This document shows, in pieces, positions 22,032 through 34,716 of a stretch of 64,000 nt of DNA. Under the pieces are notes generated by a model. It had not been told where the DNA came from and made no database searches. It was given only the letters and a program-made list of their open reading frames with translations. The stretch spans positions 172,213,498 to 172,277,497 of the forward strand of contig NC_057807.1 in assembly GCF_018294505.1 (NCBI RefSeq). The letters are read 5' to 3'. The first letter of the stretch is position 1; each line of letters opens with the position of its first letter. The position numbers and the translations under genes were made by a program. Source of the DNA: Triticum aestivum (taxonomy: Eukaryota > Streptophyta > Magnoliopsida > Poales > Poaceae).

Positions 22032-24851
22032 TGTAGCGACCCGACCCGAATGGATCAAGTCTCTGTGCTCCGGTGTCATCCCTGGATCAGTAATGCTGAC
22101 ACCACACAGTACTTCAAAGGATTTATAACGGAGTAGCAATCACACACTTATTACATCGTTTGTCCAGAAGAGGACTTATTACAATAATCATGGCTTACGG
22201 CCATCTAATAACGATAACAGCGGAAGACTTGGAAGATAAGTGAGTCCATCAACTCCAACGGCATCACTGAGTATAGAACCACGACCTAAAAGCACCTTAT
22301 TCGTCGTCTGAAAAGTCTGCAACATGAAAAGTTGCAGCCCGAAAATTGGTCAGCACATGGAATATGCTGGCAATGTAACACATAGAGAGAAATAATGAGT
22401 ATTGGCTATACTACATGCATATTTGGCTGGTGGAAAAGCTCTATGGTTACCGTTTTTGCATAAAGCCAGTTTTTCCCTACTGCAAAGGAATAAATTTATT
22501 TAACTATCATGGTGGTTGTTAAACATTGAGAATGGTTGACAGCATCCTCAATCCCAATTAAAAAGTACTCATTAAAACGCAACAATATTAATTAGAAGTA
22601 ACATGTTGAGATTCAATAGGATAATCCAAGTACTAGATACTCAAGTAGTCCATAACCGGGGACACGGCTAATCATGATTAGTTTGTACACTCTGCAGAGG
22701 TTTGCGCACTTTTCCCCACAAGACTCGATCGCCTCCGCTTGGTTTCTCGCACTACATGGTGTTTAAGAAACGGATGACCGAGACATAGTCTTTCAGAAGC
22801 GCTAGCACCTTACGATGGGTGGACCGGTACGCCTACATCCCCTACATCTGCTAGTCCACCACTATAAGAGTTCGCACGACTTAATCAACTATGCCAGAGC
22901 CCATAATGGCTTGTGGCTGCACACGTAAGTTACTAGTATGAATTATCTTATGATCCCTTTGAGCCTGGGTGGCGGTCCATAGGAAAATCACACGGTACCC
23001 CCGGGATTTCCAAAAAAACAGGCAAGTCCTGGTAACCCCAGGTGCCTCAATCCACCCAGATGTGTATTAAAGTTGCCACCTTAGATAAACCATTAATTAA
23101 CAAACTCACATCTGTCATGGATATCACTCACCCAATCCACGTCTACTAGCATAGCATGGCATAATAAGCAAACGCAGAAGTAACTCCCAAAGGTTTCATA
23201 AGTAAAACAGGTAATAGGTACTACCTCATCTACTTCCCATCCCACAATTTAATTAGATCCTAATCATGCAGTGTTTGAGGATTGATCTAATGCAATAAAA
23301 CTGGGTAGTAGAAAGGTATGATCAAGTGTTACTTGCCTTGCTGACGATCCGCGAAACCTAGAGACTCGAAGTAACAAGCGGCGCACTCCGGGTGATCTAT
23401 CGCAGAAAAACAACAAGCATACAATAAGTACTCATCTAATGCACAGGTAAATCTCGAATAAAAGATCTAACCAGAAAGTTCAACTTAAGAACCCTGGTGG
23501 CAAAAGAATCAAAACGAAAGCCACGAAGGTCGAACGGCGAGGGAAAACAACTCGGTTCTAGCAAGTTGAAACTAGGTCAATTTTTACAGCAGCAAAACTT
23601 TGTTTAAGTTGATTAGTCGGAACGGCGGTTTCAAAACGAAACTCCAGGCACTTGAATCACCTGATTCCGATAAACGAGCGAGAAGATAGACTAGAAAGAA
23701 AATCGTATCTGAAATCGCTATCAGAAAAATAGCGGAATAAATCCGATGAGAAAGAAAACGACGAACGGTTGAACAAACGGACGTTCATTAACCGAGGCAA
23801 ACCGGTGATCACGTTCGTTAGGACGAACGGTCCGGCGAACGCTCGCTAAACAAAACCGGAAAGAAAACCCGGCGAGAAAAACCGATCTAGGGTTTCGGAA
23901 AGAAAACCGAAACGAAAAACCGATCTAGAAAACCGGAACGGAAACCGGAACGATTTACGAAAAACCAAACCGAGGAAAAGAAAAGGTGACGCGACGCGGG
24001 GCTAGTACCTCAAAAAGGCGAGGGGCTCCGGCGGCGGCGGCGCGGGTGGGTGGCGGCGGCGGTGGTGGTGCTGCGCTGCTCCTGCGGAGGAGGAGAGGAG
24101 AGGAGAGGTGTTGGTTTGATGTGTTGGAGGGGGGGTGCTTGGGTATTTATATTGGGGAGGGGAGGGTTTTGCTTGGGGTAGGGGACAAGAAATAGACTAG
24201 GATTAGGAAACAAAGAGGGAAAAGATCTAGAAAAAAACGAAACGGAGTCCTACTAGGACTTGGAAAAGGAAGCGGCGGCGGCTCCCTGGCGCGCGCGCGC
24301 GTGCGCGAGGCCTGGCGGCGGCCGGCTGGCTGTGGCCTTGGCCTTTGGCCCAAGGCGCTGCGGCTCTCCTTTTTTTAATCGGTTTCGCGCGCAGAAAAAT
24401 ACAGAACAGAAAATCTAAACGAACTCCAAAATTAATAAAGTAAATTTTCCCCGACTCAAAAAAATGAGTCGAACAAAATGAACTTTTACTCGGGGCCTAA
24501 AATGCAATTTTTGAAAACACGCATTTTTCCCTAAGGCAAATAAACTCCGAGAAAAATCCAAAATTTGATTTATTTGTTAAGTCTTCATTTTTCCTAAATT
24601 TTGGGAAAGTCATATTATTCCCTCTCTTATTTTTGATATTGGAAAAATATTTGAAGATTAAATAAATAAATTCAAATGATCCTCTTTTCATAATTTTGAG
24701 AGAACTCAAACACGAAAATTTCGAAATCTCCAACTCTCTCCGAGGGTCCTTGAGTTGCGTGAAAATTCTAGGATCAACAAAATGCAAGAAAATATGATAT
24801 GCATGATGATCTAATGTATAACATTCCAAATTGAAAATTTGGGATGTTACA
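22032..24851 (-). repeat. LTR of the Tekay-type element (3' LTR in its own sense, 2820 bp)
   Basis: Boundaries are TGTAGCGACCCGACCC at the left and GGGATGTTACA at the right. A GC-rich block (about 23990-24350) contains the promoter. A minus-strand TATA box is at 24144-24152. Confidence 0.95.
24144..24152 (-). promoter_or_regulatory. TATA box of the Tekay-type LTR
   Basis: The minus strand reads ATATAAATA just before a C/A-rich start region. The identical box is at 32398-32406 in the other LTR, which is the one driving the element. Confidence 0.65.
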
Positions 24852-24867
24852 AACCTACCCCCCTTAA
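24852..24867 (-). other. Polypurine tract of the Tekay-type element
   Basis: On the minus strand TTAAGGGGGGTAGGTT directly precedes the 3' LTR. Confidence 0.8.
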
Positions 24868-25604
24868 GATGAATCTCGCCCTCGAGATTTGAGTTGGCTA
24901 GAAAATAGGTGAGGGTGATCCTTGAGCAAATCTTCTTCTCTCTCCCAGGTGGCTTCATCCTCCGTGTGGTGGCTCCACTGAACTTTGCAAAACTTGATAA
25001 CCTTGCTGCGAGTAACTCTGCTGGAATATTCGAGAATCCTGACTGGTTTCTCCTCATACGTTAAATCATCCTTCAACTGAATTGCTTCTAGTGGCACTGT
25101 ATCTCTTAGCGGTACCTCTGCCATCTCGGCGTAATATCTCTTCAGCTGGGAAACATGGAATACGTCATGAACTCCTGACAGTCCTTCTGGTAATTCCAAC
25201 TTATAAGCAACTTCTCCCATGCGTTGCAAAATCTTATACGGTCCAACAAAACATGGTGCTAACTTTCCTTTAACTCCAAAACGCTTAACTCCTCGAAGTG
25301 GGGATACTCTAAGATAAACCCTGTCTCCAACTTCATATTCTATGGCCTTGCGTTTTGAATCTGCATAGCTCTTCTGTCTGGACTGGGCTACCTTGAGCCT
25401 CTCGCGAATCAGCTTAACTTTCTGTTCAGACTCCTTAATCAAATCTGGTCCAAACAACTGACGGTCTCCAACTTCGTCCCATGGAAACGGTGTCCTGCAC
25501 CTCCTTCCGTATAAAGCTTCGAAAGGTGCCATCTTCAAGCTAGTTTGGTAATTGCTGTTATAAGAAAACCGCATACGGCAAGTTATCGTCCCAACTAGAT
25601 CCAT
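24864..25604 (-). pseudogene. Integrase C-terminus and chromodomain of the Tekay-type element
   Basis: This frame resumes after a frameshift at the integrase core. It holds M-A-P-F-E-A-L-Y-G-R-R-C-R-T-P, the GPF/Y-type module (C-F-V-G-P-Y-K-I-L), and a chromodomain ending with V-Q-W-S-H-H-T-E-D-E-A-T-W-E-R-E. Chromodomains steer integration towards particular histone marks. The domain itself reads through without a stop to 24864. Confidence 0.88.
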
Positions 25605-26682
25605 AATCTAGTGCACAAGCTCTCAGCATATCCTCCAAAATCTGATTGACTCTCTCAGTCTGTCCATCTGTCTGTGGGTGAAAAGCTGTACTGAATTCCA
25701 GCCTGGTTCCCAATGTTTCGTGCAACTGATTCCAAAACTTTGAGGTAAATTGGGTTCCTCTATATGATACGATACTCCTCGGAACTCCGTGCAAACAAAC
25801 AATTCTGGTCATGTATATCTTTGCCAACTTAGCACTGCTATAGGTAGTCTTAACTGGAATGAAATGCGCTACCTTCGTCAAGCGGTCGACTATAACCCAA
25901 ATCGAATCATAGCCTGAACGAGTCTTTGGCAAACCCGTGATGAAATCCATGCCTAGTTTATCCCACTTCCATTCGGGTATCGGCAATGGCTGCAACAATC
26001 CTGCTGGCTTCTGATGTTCTGCCTTCACTCTCTGACATACATCACAAACTGCTACATACTCCGCAATATCCTTCTTCATTCCGGTCCACCAGAACGTTTC
26101 CTTCAAATCCAAATACATCTTGGTATTTCCTGGGTGAATCGAATAGGGTGAATCATGTGCCTCCTGCAGAATCAACTTCCTGATCTCGGGGTCATTTGGC
26201 ACATAAACACGGTCCTCAAACCATAGGGTATCGTGCTTATCCTCACGAAATCCCTTTTCTTTTCCTTCGCTCATTTTCTTCTTTATATCCGCAATCTCTT
26301 TGTCCTTTTTCTGAGCTTCCCTGATTTTATCCATCAAGGTAGACTGAATCTCTAATGCTGCTACGTAGCCTCTCGGAACTATTTCCAAACATAGCTCACG
26401 AAGATCTTCTGCTAATTCCTTTGGTATTTCTCCAGTCAATAGCGTATTGACATGGATCTTGCGGCTCAATGCGTCAGCTACTACATTAGCCTTTCCGGGA
26501 TGATAATGCAATCTCATATCATAATCCTTGATGAGTTCCAACCATCTCCTTTGTCTAAGGTTTAACTCCTTCTGCGTGAAAATGTACTTCAAACTCTTGT
26601 GATCCGTGTATACCTCACAATGATTTCCAATGAGAAAATGTCTCCATGTCTTCAATGCATGCACTACGGCTGCTAACTCCAA
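25558..26682 (-). pseudogene. RNase H end and integrase core of the Tekay-type element
   Basis: The first part finishes RNase H (Y-T-D-H-K-S-L-K, then V-V-A-D-A-L-S-R). The integrase has the zinc finger (H-P-G-N-T-K and C-D-V-C) and the catalytic core with V-D-R-L-T-K and D-G-Q-T-E-R. The middle catalytic position reads I-V-S-Y-R-G-T-Q-F where the family has Asp, so Tyr replaces a DDE residue. The frame ends in a frameshift at about 25605. Confidence 0.9.
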
Positions 26683-26721
26683 ATCATGTGTGGCATAATT
26701 TAATTCATGAGGTTTCAGTTG

Positions 26722-27400
26722 TCATGAAGCATACGAAACAACTCTTCCTTCCTGCATAAGCACTGCTCCAAGTCCTCGACGTGAAGCGTCGCAATACACC
26801 TCATAATCCTTGGTCTGATCTGGCAAAATTAGCACTGGTGAGGTAACCAATCTTTTCTTCAACTCCTGAAAACTTGCCTCACAGTCCTCAGTCCATATGA
26901 ACTTGGTATCCTTTTTCAGCAACTCCGTCATAGGCTTTGCAATCCTTGAGAAATTCTCAATGAATCTCCGGTAGTATCCTGCGAGTCCAAGAAAACTCCG
27001 GATCTCTCCAACTATCGTTGGTGCTTCCCAATTGGTTACGGTCTCAACCTTTGTGGGGCCAACTGCTATACCTTCTCCAGATATAACATGTCCAAGAAAA
27101 TCCAACTTCCTTTAGCCAAAACTCGCATTTGCTGAACTTGGCATATAACTGATGTTCCCTTAGTTTCTCCAAAACCAATCGCAAATGTTCCTTATGTTCC
27201 TCTTCATTCTTCGAGAAAACCAGAATATCATCAATGAACACCACAACGAACTTATCCAAAAACTCCATAAACACTTTGTTCATCAGGTTCATAAAATAGG
27301 CAGGTGCGTTAGTCAGTCCAAATGACATAACGGTATACTCATACAATCCATATCTTGTGGTGAACGCTGTCTTAGGTATGTCCTGCTCTCGAATCTTCAA
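26722..27400 (-). pseudogene. Reverse transcriptase (second half) and start of RNase H, Tekay-type
   Basis: Two overlapping frames (27400-27044 and 27105-26722) are joined by a one-base insertion in a T run near 27110. They contain the catalytic F-I-D-D-I-L-V-F-S motif of RT, then F-L-G-L-A-G-Y-Y-R-R-F-I and the RNase H opening Y-C-D-A-S-R-R-G-L-G-A-V-L. A TGA at about 26719 separates this from the downstream frame. Confidence 0.9.
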
Positions 27401-27406
27401 CTGATG

Positions 27407-28666
27407 TTACCCTGATCGCAAATCGATCTTGGAAAACACTTTAGCTCCTTGCAAACGATCAAACAGATCATTTATCATTGGTAGTGGGTACTTGTTCTTG
27501 ATGGTTACTGCATTCAATCCACGATAATCAACAACCATCCTTAGCGATCCATCCTTCTTCTCCACTAACAGTACGGGTGATCCCCAAGGCGAAGAACTTG
27601 GGCGTATATAACCTTTATCCAACAGTTCCTTAATCTGTTTCTTGATTTCCGCCAAATCCTGTGCGGGCATCCTGTATGGTCGCTTCGATATTGGGCTTGT
27701 TCCTGGTAAAAGCTCAATCAAAAACTCAATGTCTCTATCCGATGGCATTCCTGGCAATTCCTCAGGAAATACATCAGGGTAATCCTTCACTACTGGCACC
27801 TCTTCCTGCACAACTCCTGATAAGGAATTTACTTGATTCCTATGTGGTCCATGTCGGGATACATACCTAATCCTTCTTCCTTCTGGTGTTGTGAGCAAAA
27901 TCGTCTTACTTGCGCAGTCGATGTTTCCTCCATACATCGACAGCCAATCCATACCTAGAATCACATCCAATCCTTGGGATTCCAGAACGATCAAATCCGT
28001 CGGGAACACATGCCTTCCTATACTTAATGGCACTTGAAAACATCCTTGTCTGGCCATATACTCCGCTCCTGGTGAGCTTACTAGCATAGGGGTTTTAAGA
28101 ATCTGAGTAGACAGACTATACTTCTCTACAAATCCCCTTGATATGTATGAATGCGATGCACCAGTATCGAAAAGAACAAGTGCAGTAAATGACTTAACCA
28201 AAAACTTACCGATTACTGCATCGGGCTGATCTTCAACCTCCTCCACATCAATGTGGTTCGCCTGTCCCCTGTTGAAAGGGTTTGGCTTCTTTCCAGAGCC
28301 TCCATTTCCACCTTGGCCTTCGGGACACTCATTTGCATAATGTCCGGTCTTGGAACACTTGTAACAGGTGACATGGCTCAAGTCTTTCTTGGCTGGGGTT
28401 GTTGGTGGGTTCCGGTTCTGGCCGTTGCTTCCTCCATTCCCATTACCATTCTTGTGGCCATTATGGTTGTGCGAACTACCTCCTCCATGGGTATGCTGAA
28501 ACTGCACTCCCTGTTTAGGGGTATAACGGGGCTTCTGCTGGGCTCCAGAGTTAAACTTCCCCTGCCCATACTTCCTCTTGCGATTTTCAATCTGCTGCTG
28601 CTTTCCTTCAATCATGAGGGCGCGGTCTACCAACTCCTGGTAGTTATAGAATCTTGCTACCATCAA
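27407..28666 (-). pseudogene. Gag zinc knuckle, protease and start of reverse transcriptase, Tekay-type
   Basis: Domain order along 419 codons: a basic linker, the CCHC knuckle [14 protein letters not shown], the aspartic protease active site [12 protein letters not shown], and the RT fingers (Y-R-M-P, then [15 protein letters not shown]). It ends at a TAA after F-S-K-I-D-L-R-S-G, where a Tyr codon is usual. Gag binds RNA, the protease matures the polyprotein, and RT copies the RNA in cytoplasmic particles. Confidence 0.92.
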
Positions 28667-29194
28667 CTACAGGCTTAACTCATCATTTAGTCCTTCCAGA
28701 AACTTCTCCTGCTTAGCTGCGTCTGTAGCAACATCATCTGGGGCATAACGTGCTAACTTACTAAAATCATCCACATACTGGCCAACAGTCCTTCCTCCTT
28801 GGCGTAAGTTGCGGAACTCATGCTTCTTCATGGCCATAGCTCCTGCTGAAACATGGGCAGTGCGGAAAGCTTGCTGAAACTGATCCCATGTGACAGTGTC
28901 TACAGGGTAAGTGGCTGTGAAATTCTCCCACCATGCTGCTGCGGGTCCGTCAAGCTGATGTGCAGCAAACTTCACCTTCTCACCATCTGTGCATCCTGCA
29001 GTGGTCAACTCCCTTCCTATCTTGCGGAGCCAATCATCTGCTACAATCGGCTCGGTGCTACTAGAATACACCGGTGGATGCAGCCTAAGGAAACGAGTCA
29101 AGTGATCCCCAGGTGGTGGTGGTGGTGCGTTGTTGTTGTTGTTGCCTTGGTTCTGTACCAATGTCTGAATCAAAGTATTCTGCTGCTGAATCAA
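28667..29194 (-). pseudogene. Gag capsid region of the Tekay-type element
   Basis: After a Q-rich start and a poly-Asn/Pro linker come F-L-R-L-H-P-P-V-Y-S, A-D-D-W-L-R-K-I and A-A-W-W-E-N-F, all typical of the retrotransposon gag domain (Pfam PF03732 type). A TAG at about 28676 separates it from the zinc-knuckle frame by a single codon change. An upstream stop near 29196 shortens the N terminus. Confidence 0.9.
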
Positions 29195-29447
29195 CTAGGT
29201 GATCTCTGGCGGGAAAACAAACTCGGGGTCGCGTCTCGGAGGCATCTGAAGGGTTTAGAAAAGACGAGAAATTAAGAATAGAGTGAGGTCTAGAGAGAAA
29301 ACACTACCCGAATGCTCATGAGACAAATGCACACAAAATCACTTCATTCATTCAATCAAAGGGCATACAACGGTCTAACTATCGCAAAGGTGCGTGTACT
29401 ATAATGTTTACATGGAGGGAATACTACTAATATGTGGGGGTCATCTA

Positions 29448-30175
29448 TTAATTTGAACCGGTGGAAGACTCCATGATGTCTGCTCCAGCTTCGTCTTCAA
29501 AGTCGGGTTCGCTTGGATCTGAATCGGTGTCGTCGATGATGATGTAGTTGCTCGGACAGTCGACGTACTTGTCTTCATTCTTGAGCGCTAATTTCTTCTT
29601 GAGTTCTTCAATCTCATACTTAAGATCGCTATTGTGCTTCACGACAGCTACGATCTCGTCCATGTAGTCCTTGCGTGTAGACTTCAGTTCTCCTTCAAGT
29701 TCGATGATCCTTCCCTTCGCATTCTTCAAGTCTATCATATCATTGCACATCTGGTTCTCCTGGCGTCGAATGTGCTGGTTTAACTCCTGGATAAAGCTGC
29801 AATGGATCTGTCCTTCTTGGTGCTGACTATCTCCCAGTCTTCATTCCTGCGTCCGCAAATCTGGTAGATAGTGTCCTTGAGGTCTTCTTGATAAACTTCT
29901 CCAATGCGTCCCATGGTGATATGAGCTGCCATGCTCTTTCCCAGACTCCAAGTTGGTGCACTGAAAACACTATCTATGGGCTTGGTGATTGGCGCAAATG
30001 TCCTTCCCGGAACATGAGCTTGAATTTTCCAGCGCTCCTCTTCAGGCAGAGTGGCGTTGAAAGTCCCGGTGAAGCTTGGTAGTCCAATGTTCAGGTACTT
30101 GGCGACTTCCTTCAAGTGGGATCCAAAAGGTGTGCCTTCATCAGGTTGAGCGTACTTGATCTTTGCATCCGTCAT
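29448..30175 (-). CDS. Extra ORF(s) between primer site and gag of the Tekay-type element, function unknown
   Basis: Two minus-strand frames lie between the leader and gag. The upstream one (30175-29780, 131 codons) starts near the primer site with M-T-D-A-K-I-K-Y-A-Q and holds an R-R-N-E-D-W-E-I-V segment. The downstream one (29750-29448, 100 codons) is a predicted coiled coil (I-I-E-L-E-G-E-L-K) with an acidic tail rich in Asp/Ser. They may be one protein split by a frameshift near 29765. I recognise no domain. Extra ORFs before gag are not part of the standard Tekay layout. Confidence 0.5.
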
Positions 30176-30268
30176 CCTAAAGAGTAGAAAAGATGAGGAG
30201 TTAGAAAATGAGAAGAGAATAGTGATCTATGGTTTTAACTTAGTGGTCGTGTCCTACAGTCAGCGTGT

Positions 30269-30280
30269 GCTCTGATACCA
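30269..30280 (-). other. Primer binding site of the Tekay-type element (initiator-Met tRNA)
   Basis: The minus strand reads TGGTATCAGAGC, the exact complement of the 3' end of initiator methionine tRNA. It starts four bases from the 5' LTR. Confidence 0.93.
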
Positions 30281-30284
30281 TCTC

Positions 30285-33101
30285 TGTAGCGACCCGACCC
30301 GAATGGATCAAGTCTCTGTGCTCCGGTGTCATCCCTGGATCAGTAATGCTGACACCACATAGTACTTCGAAGGATTTATAACAGAGTAGCAATCACACAC
30401 TTATTACATCATTTGTCCAGAAGAGGACTTATTACAATAATCATGGCTTACGGCCATCTAATAACGATAACAGCGGAAGATTTGGAAGATAAGTGAGTCC
30501 ATCAACTCCAACGGCATCACTGAGTATAGAACCATGACCTAAAAGCACCTTATTCGTCGTCTGAAAAGTCTGCAACATGAAAAGTTGCAGCCCGAAAATG
30601 GGTCAACACATGGAATATGCTGGCAATGTAACACATAGATAGAAATAATGAGTATTGGCTATACTACATGCATATTTGGCTGGTGGAAAAGCTCTATGGT
30701 TACAGTTTTTGCATAAAGCCAGTTTTTCCCTACTGCAAAGGAATAAATTTATTTAACTATCAAGGTGGTTGTTAAACATTCAGAATGGTTGACAGCATCC
30801 TCAATCCCAATTAAAAAGTACTCATTAAAACCCAACAATATTAATTAGAAGTAACATGTTGAGATTCAACAGGATAATCCAAGTACTAGATACTCAAGTA
30901 GTCCATAACCGGGGACACGGCTAATCATGATTAGTTTGTACACTCTGCAGAGGTTTGCGCACTTTTCCCCACAAGACTCAATCGCCTCCGCTTGGTTTCT
31001 CGCACTACATGGTGTTTAAGAAACGGATGACCGAGACATAGTCTTTCAGAAGCGCTAGCACCTTACGATGGGTGGACCGGTACGCCTACATCCCCTACAT
31101 CTGCTAGTCCACCACTATAAGAGTTCGCACGACTTAATCAACTATGCCAGATCCCATAATGGCTTGTGGTTGCACACGTAAGTTACTAGTGTGAATTATC
31201 TTATGATCCCTTTGAGCCTGGGTGGCGGTCCATAGGAAAATCACACGGTACCCTCGGGATTTCCAAAAAAACAGGCAAGTCATGGTAACCCCAGGTGCCT
31301 CAATCCACCCAGATGTGTATTAAAGTTGCCACCTTAGATAAACCATTAATTAACAAACTCACATCTGTCATGGATATCACTCACCCAATCCACGTCTACT
31401 AGCATAGCATGGCATAATAAGCAAACGCAGAAGTAACTCCCAAAGGTTTCATAAGTAAAACAGGTAATAGGTACTACCTCATCTACTTCCCATCCCACAA
31501 TTTAATTAGATCCTAATCATGCAATGTTTGAGGATTGATCTAATGCATAAAAACTGGGTAGTAGAAAAGATATGATCAAGTGTTACTTGCCTTGCTGACG
31601 ATCCGCGAAACCTAGAGACTCGAAGTAACAAGTGGCGCACTCCGGGTGATCTATCGCAGACAAACAACAAGCATGCAATAAGTACTCATCTAATGCACAG
31701 GTAAATCTCGAATAAAAGATCTAACCAGAAAGTTCAACTTAAGAACACTGGTGGCAAAAGAATCAAAACGAAAGCCACGAAGGTCAAACGGCGAGGGAAA
31801 ACAACTCGGTTCTAGCAAGTTGAAACTAGGTTAATTTTTACAGTAGCAAAACTTTGTTTAAGTTGATTAGTCGGAACGGCGGTTTCGAAACGAAACTCCA
31901 GGCGCTTGAATCACCTGATTCCGATAAACGAGCGAGAAGATAGACTAGAAAGAAAATCGGATCTGAAATCGCTATCAGAAAAATAGCGGAATAAATCCGA
32001 TGAGAAAGAAAACGACGAACGGTTGAACGAACGGACGTTCATTAACCGAGGCAAACCGGTGATCACGTTCGTTAGGACGAACGGTCCGGCGAACGCTCGC
32101 TAAACAAAACCGAAAAGAAAAACCGGCGAGAAAAACCGATCTAGTGTTTCGGAAAGAAAACCGAAACGAAAAACCGATCTAGAAAACCGGAACAGAAACC
32201 AGAACGATTTACGAAAAACCGAACCGAGGAAAAGAAAAGGTGACGCGGCGCGGGGCTAGTACCTCGAAAAGGCGAGGGGCTCCGGCGGCGGCGGCGCGGG
32301 TGGGTGGCGGCGGCGGTGGTGGTGCTGCGCTGCTGCTGCTCCGGAGCATAGGAGATGAGAGGTGTTGGTTTGATGTGTTGGAGGGGGGGTGCTTGGGTAT
32401 TTATATTGGGGAGGGGAGGGTTTTGCTTGGGGTAGGGGACAAGAAATAGACTAGGATTAGGAAACAAAGAGGGAAAAGATCTAGAAAAAAACGAAACGGA
32501 GTCCTACTAGGACTTGGAAAAGGAAGCGGCGGCGGCTCCATGGCGTGCGCGCGCGTGCGCGAGGCCTGGCGGCGGCCGGCTGGCTGTGGCCTTGGCCTTT
32601 GGCCCAAGGCGCTGCGGCTCTCCTTTTTTTTAATCAGTTTCGCGCGCAGAAAAATACAGAACAGAAAATCTAAACGAACTCCAAAATTAATAAAGTAAAT
32701 TTTCCCCGACTCAAAAAATGAGTCGAACAAAATGAACTTTTACTCGGGGCCTAAAATGCAATTTTTGAAAACACGCATTTTTCCCTAAGGCAAATAAACT
32801 CCGAGAAAAATCCAAAATTTGATTTATTAAGTCTTCGTTTTTCCTAAATCTTGGGAAAGTCATATTATTCCCTCTCTTATTTTTGATATTGGAAAAATAT
32901 TTGAAGATTAAATAAATAAATTCAAATAATCCTCTTTTCATAATTTTGAGAGAACTCAAACACGAAAATTTCGAAATCTCCAACTCTCTCTGAGGGTCCT
33001 TGAGTTGCGTGAAAATTCTAGGATCAACAAAATGCAAGAAAATATGATATGCATGATGATCTAATGTATAACATTCCAAATTGAAAATTTGGGATGTTAC
33101 A
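30285..33101 (-). repeat. LTR of the Tekay-type element (5' LTR in its own sense, 2817 bp)
   Basis: It has the same boundaries as its partner at 22032-24851. Differences are scattered substitutions and a few short indels, including CTCCTGCGGAGGAGG versus CTGCTCCGGAGCATA near the promoter block. Confidence 0.95.
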
Positions 33102-33106
33102 GTATC

Positions 33107-34716
33107 TCTCGTTATCAGGAGAGTCCTGGCCGGGTCACGGTCAGGATGGTTGGGATGCGGACGACGAAGAAATTCAAAGCCCACCCACCACCCACTTTGT
33201 AGCCACTATCGACGATCTAACCGACATGCTAGACTACGACTCCGAAGACATCGACGGTATGGATGAGGATGCCGGAGACGACCAAGAACCAGCGCCTACT
33301 GGGCACTGGAAAGCCACCTCGTCATACGACATATACATGGTGGACACCCCAAAGGATGGGAATGGCGATGGAACAGCGGAGGAGGATCCCTCCAAGAAAC
33401 AGCCTAAGCGCCGGTGTCAGCGGTGCCGCTCTAAATCCCGCCACAGCAAGAATGGCGATTCCGGCACCGGAGACAATGACAACCCAGACAGTGCCGAAGA
33501 CAATCCCCTCCAGCAAGATTCAGCACAGGAGGACGGAGAAGCCAGCCCTCATGAGAGAGCGGCAGACGAAGAGGTGGAGGATGATAATTACATGCCTCCC
33601 TCCGGAGATGAGGCAAGCCTCGACGACGACGAATTCGTCGTGCCTAAGGATCCCGTCGAACAAGAGCGTTTTAAACGCAGGCTTATGGCCATGGCAAACA
33701 ACCTCAAGAAAAAGCAGCAACGGCTTAGAGCTGATCAAGATCTGCTAGCCGACAGATGGACTGAAGTCCTTGCGGCCGAAGAGCATGAACTCGAACGCCC
33801 CTCCAAAAGCTACCCCAAACGCAAGCTGCTCCCCCGATTAGAGGAGGAGGCATATAAACCTACATCACCAGCGCATAATATGGCCGACCGGCCACCTCGT
33901 GGCCGCGACAGAGAGGCCTCTAGGCCTTCCACTAAAGCCATACCCCGGCATCGCTCGAAAAGTACGAAGCCATGGGGGAGTGCGCCGGACTTGCGAGACA
34001 TATTGGAGGATAAGGCAAGACAATCAAGATCGATCTACGGATCGCGTGGGCGCCCCACGATGCGCGACGACGACCGTTGCGCCGGATACAGCAACTCCGG
34101 CCGGGCCGAACATAGTAGACAAAGCTCGCTTGAGCTACATCATGATATAGCCCAATATAGAGGCGCCGCACACCCACTATGCTTCACAGATGAAGTAATG
34201 GATCATCAAATCCCCGAAGGGTTCAAACCCGTGAACATTGAATCCTACGATGGCACAACAGACCTCGCGGTTTAGATCGAATACTATCTCCTTCATATCC
34301 ACATGGCCCGCGGTGACGATCTTCACGCCATCAAATATCTCCCACTCAAGCTTAGAGAACCAGCTCGGCATTGGCTTAACAGCTTGCCAGCAGAATCAAT
34401 TGGGTGTTGGGAGGACCTGGAAGCCGCATTCCTCGACAACTTCCAGGGCACATATGTGCGACCACCAGACGCCGATGACCTAAGCCACATAATTCAGCAG
34501 CCAGACGAATCGGCCAGACAATTCTGGACACGGTTCTTAACAAAGAAAAATCAAATCGTCGACTGTCCGGATGCATAGGCCCTCGCAGCCTTCAAACATA
34601 ACATCCGCGATGAGTGGCTTGCCCGGCACCTAGGACATGAAAAGCCGAAATCCATGGCAGCCCTCACATCACTCATGACCCACTTCTACGCGGGAGAGGA
34701 CAGCTAGCTAGCCCGC
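33107..34716 (+). pseudogene. Gag of the outer Gypsy element, main part
   Basis: The frame resumes right after the nested element. It begins with a long acidic and Lys/Arg-rich region, then F-V-V-P-K-D-P-V-E-Q-E-R-F with a helix, then the gag domain proper at about 34190-34700 (I-P-E-G-F-K-P-V, A-R-H-W-L-N-S-L-P, W-E-D-L-E-A-A-F). In-frame stops lie at 34273 (TAG), 34576 (TAG) and 34706 (TAG). Gag would package the RNA, so a non-autonomous element that keeps it may still be encapsidated with a partner. This copy is not translatable in full. Confidence 0.85.

Larger units (their letters stand above)
22032..33101 (-). mobile_element. Chromovirus LTR retrotransposon, Tekay/Del lineage
   Basis: The element is 11,070 bp on the minus strand and flanked by GTATC at 22027-22031 and 33102-33106. 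Its 2.8-kb LTRs, initiator-Met primer site, single gag-pol and C-terminal chromodomain are hallmarks of the Tekay/Del chromoviruses. The LTRs are 2820 and 2817 bp and differ only at scattered sites, so the insertion is recent. Coding regions already carry stops and frameshifts. Confidence 0.95.

Noticed and set aside
24010..24353. Gly/Ala/Arg-rich frames in both Tekay LTRs (also 32141-32467)
   Set aside because: They lie in GC-rich low-complexity promoter DNA of the LTR, occur on both strands, and break at small differences between the two LTRs.
30269..30280. Initiator tRNA-like sequence as a tRNA gene
   Set aside because: Only the 12-base primer complement next to the LTR is present; no tRNA body or cloverleaf follows.
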